A stretch of DNA of 64,000 nucleotides from Prochilodus magdalenae (taxonomy: Eukaryota; Chordata; Actinopteri; Characiformes; Prochilodontidae): assembly GCA_024036415.1 (NCBI GenBank), contig JAMWET010001298.1:605001-669000 (forward strand), given 5' to 3'. The notes beneath the pieces were generated by a model. That model was not told the DNA's origin, did not search any database, and was given only the letters and a program-made list of their open reading frames with translations. Positions within the stretch are counted from its first letter, which is position 1; the number at the start of each line of letters is the position of its first letter. A program made the position numbers and the translations under genes. Below are positions 11,611 through 23,526 of this stretch, one piece after another.

Positions 11611-12501
11611 ACAGCATGACGTGCCTTTTCCAGTGAGTTTTCAGGAAACTTGAGATATGAACACTGAAATGAACAAACTCCTCACCTGTTGTCTTGACTA
11701 AAGTGCCCACATGATTAGTGTCATAGTCATGTGATCAGCAACTAGTCACATCAAGCTCAAAGATCCACAGCCAAGCAGTAAGCTTGACAAGCTGATTAGT
11801 CAACTGGTCGGTGCCACCACCAGCTGAATACGATCTCATTCATTTCTGTAAAGCTTGTCAGTAGGCCACTTTCTCACAGGTGGAAGGAGGGAAGCTCGCG
11901 GAAGTGGGCATTCCTATATCAGCAGTTTTACTGTAGCCGTGACTTGGAGAGGACAGACAGGGGGCACTCCGTGAGATGGCAGAGTGGCAGCTGTGTTATT
12001 TCAGGGCCAGTGTTTTACAGCTGGTCAGGGGTTGCTCTTTAACCATTTGGAATGCCCCACATTCCTAGAGCTAATAATAGCGCATGGGGGCCAGGAGGGA
12101 GCTGAGAGTGGGCTGTGTATATAAGTGTGTGTGTGTTTGGAGACAGTTTTGGTATGGCTAACAGTGGGCTGTCTGCGGTTCATCATTACACACCACTGGC
12201 CCCTTTCTACCCTTCTGCCCTGCCCCCTTTTACTGTTTACCCTGCTGAAACATTAGCTAGTAGAGTCTTTTACACTCTCTTTTTCTCTATCTCAACATAT
12301 ATGTTTCTCTTACAGGCCTGTCTATGACATAACGCTTTAACTCTTAATCTTTGAGAGTTATTATAATAATTGTGCTATATTCATAATGACTATGATGAGT
12401 AATTACATATTACCTAATAGTTAGTTACACCATAATAACCTAATGAATTACAAATTATCTGTATTCTGAGTTTTATACTGTGTTGGGTTTGATGTTAATG
12501 G

Positions 12502-12503
<2 letters not shown>
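11611..12503. other. noncoding DNA
   Basis: The part from 11860 to 12110 is less AT-rich and may be functional, but nothing can be named. The frame 12115-12327 is unsupported. Confidence 0.5.

Positions 12504-12576
<73 letters not shown>
12504..12576. repeat. (AT)n microsatellite
   Basis: Uninterrupted AT dinucleotides, about 36 copies. Confidence 0.97.
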
Positions 12577-12579
<3 letters not shown>

Positions 12580-15500
12580 TTCAGAAAAACTTTCCAAATA
12601 GCTATAACATTTTTATCAAAGTTGGATAATTAAAAGTAGTTTTCTACTTTAAAGCAAAAAAAGGTATAGGAAGCCTAAATCTGCATATTGATTTTATTGA
12701 ATGTTTATTTTGCATGTCTACTGGTTGAGAATATGTCAGTCATTTTTCATTTGAATCTATTCTGAGATTTTATGGTATTGATGAACAGTCCATAAATTAT
12801 TAAAATTTGTATATAACAAATATTTCAGCAATCTTAAACACAGACTGAATGGAGACAGCATTCTTTCCACTTCAAGAAGCAACAAACTATCTTTGGATAC
12901 ATAAAATATTTAGAAAAATGGCCTTTTAGAGCCAAACACAAGTAAAAAAAAGCAAAGTCCAGTCATTAGCTGAACAGGGTACAAAGCTGCAGCAGAGTTT
13001 AATAGGTTGTTAGTCAAAACTTTGCTGTGTGAAGCACACCATAGTTAGCCTGCAGTGAGAGAGGAGTGCGAAGGCACTGCGGTCAAGCCCTTTTCTCCGT
13101 GATATCAATCTAATGAGATAACGAACACATGCAAATGAGCTCACTCTCTAATCTTCTTAACAAGTGCTGATAGTCATCAGCTATCTGAGACAAACATCAA
13201 ACACACACACACATAGAACAGGATCAATGGTAATGAGGAACAGAGTGGCACATTGTTACACACACACACTCCAGTTTACACTTTCTACATACAAACACTC
13301 CCCAAAAAAGCTAATAAGGATGTGGTGGCTTTCTCCTGTAGGTTTCTGAAAAAACTTGGTGACTTTCCAAACTCTGAACTTGATTGTACTGTATAGAATA
13401 TATCAGAATATGATAAGACTGTTACTGTTATTACTCTTAGCTGTTTACGGTGTCGAGAATTGAGTGGGATGATCCACACTTACCTGTCACTACAAAAGTT
13501 TATTTATAGTGTATTTATTAGTTTCCTTAATAACTATGTAGGACAAAATGGTGGGTTGCAGTGATGGTTTAAAGACAGATCTTTGGTTAAGTTAACACAA
13601 GCGTATCACAATTAATTTCTAATATTGTGACATGTGACTTGACACCACCTATTACAATCATAAAGGTCTTGTTTACCCTACAACACATTTGTAATAACAT
13701 AAAAACAAATATACTGTTACAACAATCAATACACACTTGTTTAGTACAAACAGTTGATACACATGTGTTTACAGCTGTACTGTTATAATTAATCTGCAAC
13801 AGTGAATACATCACCAGTAGTTACATCGATGTTAAATGTATTGTTAACTGTAACTACACAGTTATTACAGACTCCTAGTGTAAAGATATACTGATTCTAC
13901 TACATAAGTTGCTATAGGAACTAATGAATATCAGGCTTGTTATGTTTTCAAGGGCTCTTCACTGAAAGTAAAGATTATAACCTATTAGAACTGAGTTAGA
14001 ACTATGAGTCCAATCTAAAGAATCTATTGGAACAAGCTTGACATTGTTAAAAACAACTCCATACAGAATGATATATAACACATTCCCATCAACTGGGTAG
14101 GAATGAAGTGGCTCTATATAAAACTCAGAGCTGTAAACAGAAGCACTGCTTTAACTAAAGAACCCTTGAACAAGCACTGTTTTACTGTTTACACATGTTA
14201 TTTGGTTTTTATATTTAATATTGTGTAGACTTTTCTTCTCTGAGAATGATCATTTGTTTAACAACAAACATTCTACAGCTTGTAACCTATAAAAGCCATA
14301 GTAATTGTGTCCTAGTCCTTTTGACTGTCCCTACTCTCTGACCGCTGTCGATGTGTTTGAACGTCACACAGCCCTGTACAAAGGCCCTTTATTTACTGTC
14401 AGGACTACGCTAGTAAGGTCGCTGTGTCTCTCTCATGTTGTTTTACGAGCTCCGTCACTACCGTCAAAGCTGTGCACAAACCAATACACCCTCCTTATTT
14501 ATTAGCTAGAGCCTAGCCTAAATTGAACAGCACCATGTTAAGCAGGCCTATCAACACTATCCTGCTTCAGAGGCTGTTGTTGCTGACACCTACATGGAAG
14601 AGTCACGGAAGGATATAAATCTCCATTATGACGGATCTCTCAATAAGCTTGTAGGAGGAGTCTTGAGTAATGTGAGCTGACTGGATTTCTTATGATTATA
14701 GTCATGTTATAAGAAGAGTTATTACTACTGACCCCTAACTGCATATGATCCTTTACAGTTTGGCAAAACTGTGGTCAGTTTGGCTTTTTAAATTTGACCT
14801 CTTAATGTTCTTAACTTAAGTATGTGGAATGGATAACTAGACACCTTGGTAGCTTAAGGTTGATTTAATTTATCATGTCATCGGACGATTTCAAACAACG
14901 AGAAAAACGTGCATAGGTCACAGTGGTAACATGGATCATAATTGCTCCTTCATGTACATGAGGACTAGACAGACCTTTCAAACTGGCACCAAATAAAGAT
15001 AATCTGATTTGTTCAGATTTAGATAGCTTAAGGTCAGTGAATTCCACTGAGGGCAGTGTACCATAGCTTTGTCTACAGTCTGTCTCTGATCAATAAATAT
15101 GCATGGAGAACAGATAAGAGGTTTATCTATATAACAGATACAATGGGGGGTTTTTTTATGTCTTGCGTTTTGCCTTTCATGCAGGTGAGGATAGTTTGTT
15201 AGTGTTTTGTTAAATGATAATTGCATAAGGATCAACTCTGAAACTTTTTTAATTTTTTTTAAAGTTTTACCTAGAGCACTTAACACCTCAGTCTCCACTG
15301 ACACCATTATTCCATACAAACTTAGTCAGTGCTAACATCTCTGTTTTACCTGTACTGTAATATGTAGTAATGTAGCAATGCTGTTCCTATGCTGATGTTA
15401 TGAGTAAATGAATTAATCTAAATTGCTCAAATAAGGATAGAAAGTTTTGTTGAAAACCTACATGAATAATAACTTGGAGATTGATTATTAGCTTAGCTAT

Positions 15501-15628
15501 TGCCGAGATTGGTCTACTGGCTGTTAAAAGCTAAGATAAATTCTGCTAAAATGTGGCATCTTGCTGGCATTAGAGAATATGTGCAGAAAACTACAGAGGT
15601 CATATAATTTGGAATGTTACCTTCAGGT
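12577..15628. other. AT-rich noncoding DNA, no gene
   Basis: Only short simple runs (CACACA near 13200 and 13260). Many stops in all frames. Small frames at 13587-13814, 14305-14505 and 14978-15319 have no domain signal. Confidence 0.5.
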
Positions 15629-15795
15629 TTCCTTGTGATCACAGGATAACAAGTCATTGTCTTGAAATGTTTTCTTGTGATCTTAAGATGATTTATTGAA
15701 ACTACAACCTACGAGTCTTGTGATCAGAAGATAATAATAGTTGTTTTCTTGAGATCACAACTTATCTTGACATCGTTTAAGTTGTGACCTCAAGA
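15629..15795. repeat. degenerate 'CTTGTGATCACAAG' repeat cluster
   Basis: CTTGTGATC, TTGAGATCACAA and CTTGTGATCTTAAGAT words recur at spacings of about 40-45 bases, at 15630, 15675, 15717, 15750 and 15785. The core is self-complementary, so each unit can pair with itself or its neighbours. The units are diverged and the array is short. Confidence 0.6.
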
Positions 15796-15935
15796 TTATA
15801 GTCCAAAAATATAAAAAATATAATACTGACCTAAACTACTCATGGCATTGTTTTTTACTCCTTATGTCCTTAAGGTACATTTTTACACCTTACAGTCATT
15901 AATGATCATACAGTGTTTATTATTTATTAACCTTG

Positions 15936-15980
15936 CATTATTATTATTATTATTATCATTATTATTATTATTATTATTTT
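15936..15980. repeat. (ATT)n microsatellite
   Basis: About 13 ATT units with one ATC interruption. Confidence 0.93.
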
Positions 15981-16890
15981 TAACATCGTGCCAATACAGT
16001 TCAACGCTTTCACATGTACACAGATAATTCCCGGTGGACCTGGTTCAAATGTTAGACACCCTGTGTTTTCCATGCTGGTGACCGCCATTAGCTGAATGTG
16101 TGGGTCTAGAGTTGTGAGTGGCCATAGCTAAATGAGCTGGTTTAGCTATTCAGCCCTGAAGGGTTTTCCCTGCTGTTCTGTGGTTACACATTTCACTGTT
16201 CGGTCCTTTCAACACAAGATGACTGTGTTTGTAGTAAGTGCAGTTTTGTAGTTGAACGTAGTATGAAATCGTTCATTCCTTTTTGTTGGGCTGGTAAAGA
16301 CAGTGGGACAGGTGAGTATGCGTATGTGATAGACAGCACACAGCAGGTGTCTGGATATGCCCCCGATATTCGTCTCTGGTGGCATTGTGAAAATCCCAGT
16401 GCATCAAGGTGTCGAGGCGAGCTGCAAAGCAGGGTGTGGGTGGGAGAGAGAGAGTGTATGTATGCCCTCAGGTGAGCAGGTAGGCAGGAGATAGTGGGGG
16501 AACGCTAGACATCTTCTTACATCTCTATTCCCCTGTCTGGGCTTTTACTTCTTATTTAAGCGGCCCCTCGGTGCAGTCCCCTATCAGCCTTCCCCTGCAT
16601 GCACCAATGGGGCTCTCCCATTAAAAGCAAGTGCTTCCTTTCCTGCTTTTCTTTCTTTTTGATTTTTTTTTCTTATTCTTTTTCTTAGTTTTGGGCTCCA
16701 GTGAAATACTGCCACAGCACCTACATCTGTTTTTTTTTTATCTCTCAAACATCTGCAATTAAATTTTTGATACCCAGCGACTTTGAGCCAAAAGGGACCA
16801 AGCAACCAACAGAGAGGACTAAAGAAATATGGTGGGAAGTGGGTGGGGGTGTCTGATGCCTATGAAAACTAAGACGAATAGTAATGTAAC
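15981..16890. other. noncoding DNA
   Basis: No gene recognised. The frame 16263-16475 (plus) starts with a plausible ATG but has no domain character. A T-rich tract lies at 16650-16740. Confidence 0.5.
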
Positions 16891-17090
16891 GTACAATCTC
16901 TCTCTTTCTCTCTCTTCAGCTCTCTCTATCTCTCAATGCCTTCAACCTGCATTTCTGGGTCACGAGAGACATTTAAACTGCACTTATAATTAACAGCTAT
17001 TTTTAAACAGAGAGAGATACAGAGAGAGCGAGAGAGTGAGGGAGAGAGAAAGAGACAGAGGGAGAGAGAGAGAGAGAAGGAAATGGAGCA
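16891..17090. repeat. CT tract followed by GA tract
   Basis: A pyrimidine run at 16898-16933 and a purine run at 17009-17080 face each other about 75 bases apart. They are complementary in composition and could fold back. Between them is single-copy sequence. Confidence 0.75.
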
Positions 17091-17297
17091 GTGGTGAGGT
17101 ACAAAAGCATTAAAATTGCCCCAGATTCGCTATTGAATGGGACACATCATGGCAATATGCTGAGAGATCAAAGTGAGAGGGAGAGAAAAAGAGACAGGGC
17201 CGATCAGTGGGGATAAATGGATCTCTTTATAATGGCATAAGAATAGAGGCCCTCTTTTGCAGCTGAAACAATTTAATAACTGCATTCATTACAGGCC

Positions 17298-18000
17298 GCT
17301 GTCCACTGTCTGAGATCTCTCTCACCCTCCCTCTGTCTTCTCTCGATTTCTCTGTTTCTCTGTCTCTCTGCTTCTCTGTCTCCTTGTCTTTTTCGATCTC
17401 TCTCTGTTTCTCTCTCTACGCTTTCTCTCTTCTACCCCTTCTCTCTCTTTGTTTCCCTTTCTGTTTCTCTGTATTTTTCTCTCTCTGCTTCTCTCTCTCT
17501 TCTATCTCTTCATCTCTCTCTCTGTGTTTCTCTCTCTTTGCTCTCTCACACTCTCTCTCTGCTTCTCTCTCTCTCAATCACTCCACCATGCTGTTTACTC
17601 TCTGAGACATGTATTACCTTCTTTTTTGTTTTTTCACCTCTCTCTTGTTTTGTCTTTCTCTCCTTGTTTCTTTCTCCCTCCCTATTTCTCTCTCTCTCTC
17701 TGCTTCTCTGTCTCCTTGTCTTTTTCTATCTCTCTCTGTTTCCCTCTCTACGCTTTCTCTCTTCTACCCCTTCTCTCTCTTTGTTTCCCTCTCTGTTTCT
17801 CTGTATTTTTCTCTCTCTGCTTGTCTCTCTTCTATCTCTTCATCTCTCTCTCTGTTTCTCTGTTTCTTCCACCCTCCCTATTTCTCTCTCTCTCTTTTTC
17901 TCTGTTTTCTCTCTCTGTTCTTTACAGACTGCTGTCCACTGTCTGAGACTGCCTCTCTCCCCCTTTCTCTGTTCTCTCACTCTCTGTCTCTTTAGGAAAG
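17298..18000. repeat. pyrimidine-rich array with a 332-bp internal duplication
   Basis: CT-rich DNA in which specific non-CT words repeat at a fixed offset. CTTCTCTGTCTCCTTGTC is at 17371 and 17703, and CTACGCTTTCTCTCTTC is at 17416 and 17748, both 332 bases apart. A second marker, GCTGTCCACTGTCTGAGA, occurs at 17298 and 17931, with a decayed middle version at 17590. The unit is therefore a roughly 290-340 bp segment present two to three times. The Ser/Leu/Phe-rich frames across it (17384-18017) are translations of the repeat, not genes. Confidence 0.85.
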
Positions 18001-18290
18001 CTTGCAGTGCAGGTTGAGCGGAGTGGCGGTCCGCGGGTCTGAGATGAAGATGTAGCAGCTCTCTCTGACACTCTGAAATGAAAAAGGGAAGGAGGAGGCA
18101 GCAGCTATCAGAGAGCCTCCCACAGGACGAGCCGCACGCTGCAGCCTGCTAATTACGGCCCATGCAAATGCGCTGTCTGCTGCGTGGCCCACTTATTTAT
18201 ATATTTATCTGCTTATTTATTATTTCATTCATTCAGACAGAGCCGCTTGTGTCAGAGGGGACTGGATAAAAGCGGAGGCTAATAGCTCTC
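18001..18290. other. candidate conserved noncoding block
   Basis: A sharply bounded single-copy island, richer in CpG, between two pyrimidine tracts. It contains TAATTAC (18150-18156), a homeodomain-type core, and the octamer ATGCAAAT (18162-18169), a POU-type site, five bases apart. Such a pair is typical of developmental enhancers, but motif occurrence alone is weak evidence. Confidence 0.35.
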
Positions 18291-18660
18291 TCTTTCTGTC
18301 TCTCTCACTCTCTTTCTCTCTGTCTCTCTCTATATCCTTCTCTCTTTCTCAACCACTTTCTCTCTCATCCATTCTCTCTCAATTTCTCTTTCTTTCTATC
18401 AATTTCGTTCAGTAAGCTTTCTTGGTGTGGTCATATTCAGCTACATTCTTAGGAAAGCATCTTCAAGAAGGAACAACAAATAGAACATTTAGAACATGAA
18501 AGAGTGCAAGAGTGTCTTAATCTTCCCCTTTCTCTATCTCTCCCTCTGCTTCTCTGTCTTTTCCTATCTCTCTCTTCCTTTCTCTTTCTCACTGACTCTA
18601 TTCTCTGTCTCAGGCATTCTGTTCCTCTCCCTTGGTTATGTCCCGTTTACACTTTCTCTC
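18291..18660. repeat. CT-rich low-complexity tract, interrupted
   Basis: Pyrimidine runs at 18285-18400 and 18520-18690 separated by single-copy sequence. The frames here (18496-18743) are Ser/Leu-rich shadows. Confidence 0.75.
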
Positions 18661-18814
18661 GCTTTCTATTTCTCTCTTCTCAGTCTCATATAGGACTCTT
18701 GTGGCTCTCTGTATATCAGGCTCTCATAGGAGAAGTTCTATAAATACATTTCTATGGCATTTTGTGAGGAGACGGGTTGGAAGGGCACCTTTATTAAAAC
18801 CATTTTGTCTTGTG

Positions 18815-18846
18815 CTGTGTGTGTGTGTGTGCATGTGTGTGTGTGT

Positions 18847-18893
<47 letters not shown>

Positions 18894-18903
18894 TGCGTGT
18901 GTT
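18815..18903. repeat. (TG)n microsatellite
   Basis: About 40 TG units with CATG, GAG and TTTTGCG interruptions. Confidence 0.95.
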
Positions 18904-19597
18904 TGCCATCTTATCTCTCCATTAGCCTTTGGTGGCCTGGCCAGTCCTCTCTTCCTCTCCTGCCTGCTTTAATGGGTAATTTAGTGATGCAGGCTTGACA
19001 TATACTCCTTGTTTGTTGCCATGGCTACAAGACCTTATAGATGGCTCCATCTCGCTCTCTGTCTCTGTCTATGTCTCTCCCTCTCTCTCTCACTCCTATG
19101 GCATGTCAGGTCACTAAATACGCACTCAATGCCCTCCCGAGACTACTGCCACCATTACACACACCAGTATGTTACCTCGACATCTTAAGCGTAATTATTT
19201 CACCTCCTCACTGCACTACTGTGCTGGGTCCGAGCTGGAAGCTAACCTCTGCTGATAGATCACCAGGAACAAGGTGGACTGGGATGTGATGAAAGGCTTT
19301 CTCATTTGTTTTCATTTGAAAGAAGTAACATTGTGCAACCCACAGGCCGAGGTCATCAGGTTGACTGTTTCACAAACCAGGGTTTCTTGCTAAGGTAGCT
19401 AACTTAAACTCTGTTTTAACTAATCCTGGATTACCTGTCTCACAATAGTGAATCACATTTACATCTAACCTGCACACCTGACCCAATCCAGGACAGCCTA
19501 TATTCAAGATCCACAGATCTTGGATTAGGGTCAAGCTGTACAACACTCAACATCATCAAGATAACCACAATCTTTGGATGGTGTCCTCATGGTAGGG
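18904..19597. other. noncoding DNA
   Basis: No repeat family or gene recognised. The frame 19041-19289 is unsupported. Confidence 0.5.
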
Positions 19598-19730
19598 GAG
19601 GTGAACTTGGAACCGTAAGGTCATTAGATCAAGTCCCATAACTGACTAGGTATACCTGGTTGTACCCTTGGTCAAGGTATGTAAACCTCCATGGTCCCAA
19701 CTGATGCTGCTGTACTGGTGATGCCGTGCT
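19598..19730 (+). mobile_element. possible tRNA-derived SINE fragment
   Basis: The stretch 'GATCAAGTCCCATAACTGAC' resembles a decayed tRNA B-box. It is followed by 'TACCCTTGGTCAAGGTA' and 'AACCTCCATGGTCCCA', like the body of fish tRNA-SINEs with a CCCTTGGGCAAGGCACTT core. The A-box and 3' tail are not clear. Assignment is from memory of the family. Confidence 0.4.
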
Positions 19731-19949
19731 GCAGACTGGGCATTAGGCAGCAAAATTTCAGGAAGCCTCAGGAAGTAATGACTCTGCTTCAGGATGTGCT
19801 CTTTACTAAAACATTAGCATATACCTTCAACAGATGAACAAGATTAATACCACATAATAGCCCCTTCTCGAGAGTGCACATGCCTCCCATGTTGATAGCT
19901 ACACCTGAAATTTCTAGAGGCTAGTGTATCTTTTTTGGGGCATAGGGGG

Positions 19950-20400
19950 CTCTGAATAGAGGTAGCACCTTTGGCGTCCAGCAGCTGCATTCTACCTGGT
20001 TGGGTGGACGGGCATCACTGGTCCTCATCCATCCTCTAAATCTCTCACGTGTTGGCTCCAAGTGCCACACCCCGGGACACCGCCTCAGGTGACGGGCTAA
20101 ACCACGTGAGGGGGTGGTGTTTACACTGCACCACTTCTAGGCGAAGGATCTGCTTCAGGTGGCCAACAGTTAGAGGGTGGAGGAGACCCTAGATGGTTTC
20201 AATGGCCAAGTGTAGGGGAGTAAACCCTTCAAATCAGGAGTGGAGCCCAGAAGGCGGATAAGTGTGCAGTGCTAACTGACTCCGGCAGCTCCTACAGCCA
20301 ACCTGGTGCCAAAGTGCCGTTTATCTCTAATCCGCTGGGCGACCCTAGCCCACATCTGACACCAATGTAACATCAGCATAGTGTAAGTCACAGGGGACAT
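19950..20400 (+). mobile_element. probable 5' region of the LINE that follows
   Basis: GC-rich sequence containing CACCCCGGGACACC, GAGGGGGTGGTGTTTACAC and GGAGCCCAGAAGGCGGAT. I recall it as the 5' leader of fish L2/CR1/Rex-type LINEs. It lies directly upstream of the ORF2 remnant and on the same strand. The join between 20400 and 20640 is poorly conserved. Confidence 0.5.
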
Positions 20401-20639
20401 CATGAATCTACTGCAAGAAGAATCTAAACCATCTGACGAGGTTTACAGTTTTCATTCTGTAGTTTTTCTGATGCAAGTACAAGGAAACTTGCGTTTACCA
20501 CTTCCGACCCTGCTACACATAGGCAAACAGGCAGAAACCTTGCTTATAGAAGCCGGCTCATAGGACCTGTTGATCCTTGGAGTCAGAGGGAGGGGTCACC
20601 AAAAGTATTATGTAAGTAGGCAGAAGAATGGAAAATGAA

Positions 20640-22130
20640 TCGGAGCCCATGCTAGGCTAAAAGCTAACCCTAGGTGATTGACTCTACTTCTGATCATTTT
20701 CTTGAGTGTCTATTCACAGAACAATAAACTGGACTACATAAGACTCCAGCGAACTACCCAGTGTGAGTTCGGAGACTGCAGCACTTTAGTTTGCGTCAAC
20801 AAACATGCAGCTCTGATGGGAAAAACATGTGGAAAAGGCATGTGTGTTTACGTCAACAAGGAATGGTGCGAGAATTGTGTGCTTGTCGCAAAATACTGTT
20901 CTCTGCTGGCGAACTGTTTGATTGCTGGATGCAGACATTTTAATTTACCACAGGAATATACCTCTGCACCCATAGTAGTGGCCTTCATTGCAAATGCAAC
21001 CTTGGAGCTAGCAGTAAACTGCAGAACATGCATCTGGACAGACTTATTATTTTCATCAAAGATATTTTTAGCATATAAATCTGTTAGCTAAAATTAAATC
21101 AGAATGCGGACTTTGCAATGAAAGAGGTGAATCCAGTGGCTACCTGGTACCACAACCACACCTTGACTCCTCAGATCATATTTCTGTACCGTTGATCGCA
21201 CTGTTAAGTTGGAAGAGCATAGACTGGCAAATGCACTGATTATGTTATTGTCTCTAAGACCATCACCAACACACAAAAAACTGAAGCTGTGGATGCTTGC
21301 TGGGAGTCTGCCTTCAGAGTAGATGACAAAGTGGCCTTCAGAACAACAAGGGCCAAACTGTTATGAGCTATCAGAGAGACAAGGTAAGTACAAGCTCAGA
21401 GAATTCACGGACACGTCCAGAATACAGATGACACTCAGTACATATCACTGGGCATCCAGGCCATCAGCAACTACAGGAAAACATCATCCCTCTGTGACAG
21501 TGATGCCTCGCTTCTAAAAGGATTGACTGACTTCTACACATGGTTCGAAGTGCAGAATAACGTGGCAGTAAGAGAGACCACCCCTACACCGTATAACCAG
21601 GTGCTGTGTCCGACCACAGCTGACATCTTCAATATTCCTTTGAGCAGTAAAATCATCCCAGCTTGCCTCAAGGCTTCCATTATTGTCCCTGTACAGAAGA
21701 AGGCTTGCCTCAGTGACTACCATCATGTCCCACTCACACCCATCGTTATGAGAGTTGTAATGAGGCACATCAAGGCCCAGATGTCTCCTTGACTGGACCC
21801 TCTGAAGTTTGTGTTTCATTCCAACTGCTCTACAGATGATGCCATCGTCACCACTCTTCATCTGATCCCTACCCATTACAAAGGTAAAGGGCACTTATGT
21901 TAAAACACCAACAACCTCAGCATTTAACACCAACATTCCTGAGCATTTGATTAGGAAGTTAAGCCTGCTGGACCTGAACACCTTTCTCTGCAATTGGATC
22001 CTACTTTTCCTTGTTGGGAGACTACGAAAAGCTCAGATTAGGAAAGAAAGACTAGGATAAGTTAAGGAAAGCTCATCTTCCACCCTTACCAACTACTACA
22101 AAAGCACCATAGTCAGTCTATTCAAAAGGT
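20640..22130 (+). mobile_element. decayed non-LTR retrotransposon (LINE, L2/CR1/Rex-like, jockey superfamily): ORF2 endonuclease and partial reverse transcriptase
   Basis: ORF2 encodes an AP-like endonuclease and reverse transcriptase used for target-primed insertion. The endonuclease part is open at 20678-21091: NNKLDYIRLQRTTQ is followed by GKTCGKGMCVYVNKEWC and CRHFNLPQEYTSA, matching the family's order. Later frames show [13 protein letters not shown] and, after a stop at 21790, FHSNCSTDDAI, the usual RT segments 1-2 (around 21640-21890). KLSLLDLN and [13 protein letters not shown] follow at about 21955-22020. The piece at 22066-22126 then reads KAHLPPLTNYYKSTI, which belongs near the end of the RT. 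The segment carrying the catalytic Asp-Asp motif is therefore deleted. Several stops and frameshifts; not functional. Confidence 0.88.
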
Positions 22131-22230
22131 GAGCTATATATAATAGTCCTAAAAAGTAAGAGATGAGCTCCAAGTGTGAGTAGTAGAGGAGAGTGGGCAG
22201 AGCTAAGAGGAGTCTTCCCAGAGTGGAGCG
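22131..22230 (+). repeat. dispersed repeat, copy 1 (partner at 23527)
   Basis: GTGTGAGTAGTAGAGGAGAG and the surrounding 90 bases recur at 23527-23620 with about 75-80% identity in the same orientation. It abuts the truncated LINE end. Confidence 0.7.
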
Positions 22231-22339
22231 AGATCAAGACAGAGCCCCTGAATTAAGTTGCAACTCTCACAGTGAAATCCTGGAGTGAGTAGGACTGGAC
22301 CATGAGGGCCACAGCCACAATCAGTAAAGGTTGCAGAGG

Positions 22340-22880
22340 GGAGAGCAGTCCATTAACCAGAGCAACAGAAGGGACAACAGGGACAGGACCCGCAGTGTAA
22401 ACTGGCTGAGTGGGACACTGGGAAACCATATGAGGAGCACAAAACACATAGGGGAGCTGACCAGAGGACCATCACAGAAGTACCTACAGCAGCTAAGGAA
22501 GCCATCACTTGAGGATCAGCCGCGTGAGAAGCTGGCCCCATATCGGGCAGGTAGCCAGCACAGGAGCTGCACAGGGAACCAGGACTGGAGGAGGAGCAGC
22601 TTGGGAAACCGGCACTGGATTAGAACTGGGAGCTGGCATTGTAGCTGCTTGGAGAACTGGCACTGGAGCAGCCTGGAGGACTGGAACAGAGGCTATGGGT
22701 GGAGCAGGCACTAGAGTAGCCATAGTGCAGAAACAGAATCAGGAGCAGCCTGAGGAGGAGAAACATAAGTGGCTTGAGAAGCAGGAATAGTAATAGGATC
22801 GACCTGCTTAGCAGGAACAGAAGTGGCCTGCGGAACAGGAACATGAGTGGCCCTTAAAGGCAGGCATCAATGGGCCAGTG
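22340..22880. repeat. degenerate GC-rich tandem repeat (Gly/Trp or Pro/Val/Ala coding shadow)
   Basis: Repeats of a word like GGAGAACTGGCACTGGAGCA, about 24-30 bases, run from 22540 to about 22700 and looser GGAACAGAAGTGGCCTG forms follow to 22860. All three frames on one strand stay open by composition, giving Ser/Asn/Trp- or Pro/Val/Leu/Gln/Ala-rich peptides such as PVPVLQAAPVPVLQAA on the minus strand. This could derive from a low-complexity transposon ORF. I do not treat it as a gene. Confidence 0.6.
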
Positions 22881-23324
22881 GTCATTGTAGCAATAGGCTG
22901 AGCTTCCCTCTTATTGGCCTTCTCTGGAGCTCTGAGCAGCACTGTAGAACCCAGCACTGGCTTGGTGATGCTCTCCAAAGTCCTAGGAAGTGCTGTGTGA
23001 CTTTTCTCTGACTCTCTGAGGCATTCATTACATTCTTTCTATTTTTTCTTTTATTTCTTTCTCTCTGTCTGTCTCTTTTCATTTCTCTTTTGTTTTTATC
23101 TTTCTCTCTTCTCCTGCTCAGCAGCATGGAGACTGGGTTGATATTACTGATATTATAGGCCCTCCAAAAACTGCTTGGGAAACCACCTTCCTTCTCAGCT
23201 ACCAGCTGAAGGCAGGTTAAAAGAGGCTTCAGAACGTCTGTAATTAGTGAGCTGCACAGTCTAAAGCAGTCCCTTGCAGCAACAAGACCACAAAGTCCAC
23301 TTTAGCCTCCTCAGATTAGAACAA
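22881..23324. other. noncoding DNA with a CT tract
   Basis: A pyrimidine tract lies at 23025-23112; its minus-strand Lys/Arg/Glu frame is a shadow. The rest is unrecognised. Confidence 0.5.
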
Positions 23325-23526
23325 CTCCTTGAAGTGGCCCAAAAAGCTTTATTAAGGGCAGTCCAATAATCAGAGTCCAGACAGGCAGGGGGTCAAAAAC
23401 AGGTAAGCGACAAATCCATATCAACAACATCCGGAGATTAAGCAAGGGCCACCAGCAGACATAGTAAACATGACTCAGACTTCGGTACAAAACACAGAGA
23501 CTCTGCAACATGCTAGCCAAACACAG
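23325..23526. repeat. interspersed repeat related to 45235-45600
   Basis: AAGCTTTATTAAGGGCAGTCC, CAGACAGGCAGGGGGTCAAAA and AAACACAGAGACTCTGCAAC follow the order seen in a common fish repeat. The block at 45265-45450 has AGTTTAATAAAG, AACAGGCAGGGGTCAAACC and a similar layout. The similarity is loose (shared words rather than base-by-base identity). Confidence 0.45.

Noticed and set aside
17449..18017. Open frames of 128-165 codons rich in Ser, Leu and Phe
   Set aside because: They are translations of CT tracts in different phases; all share the same repeat period and have no non-repetitive part.
20678..21091. 137-codon open frame, Cys-rich, which could look like a small secreted protein
   Set aside because: It is in the order and wording of LINE endonuclease and continues into reverse-transcriptase segments with stops.
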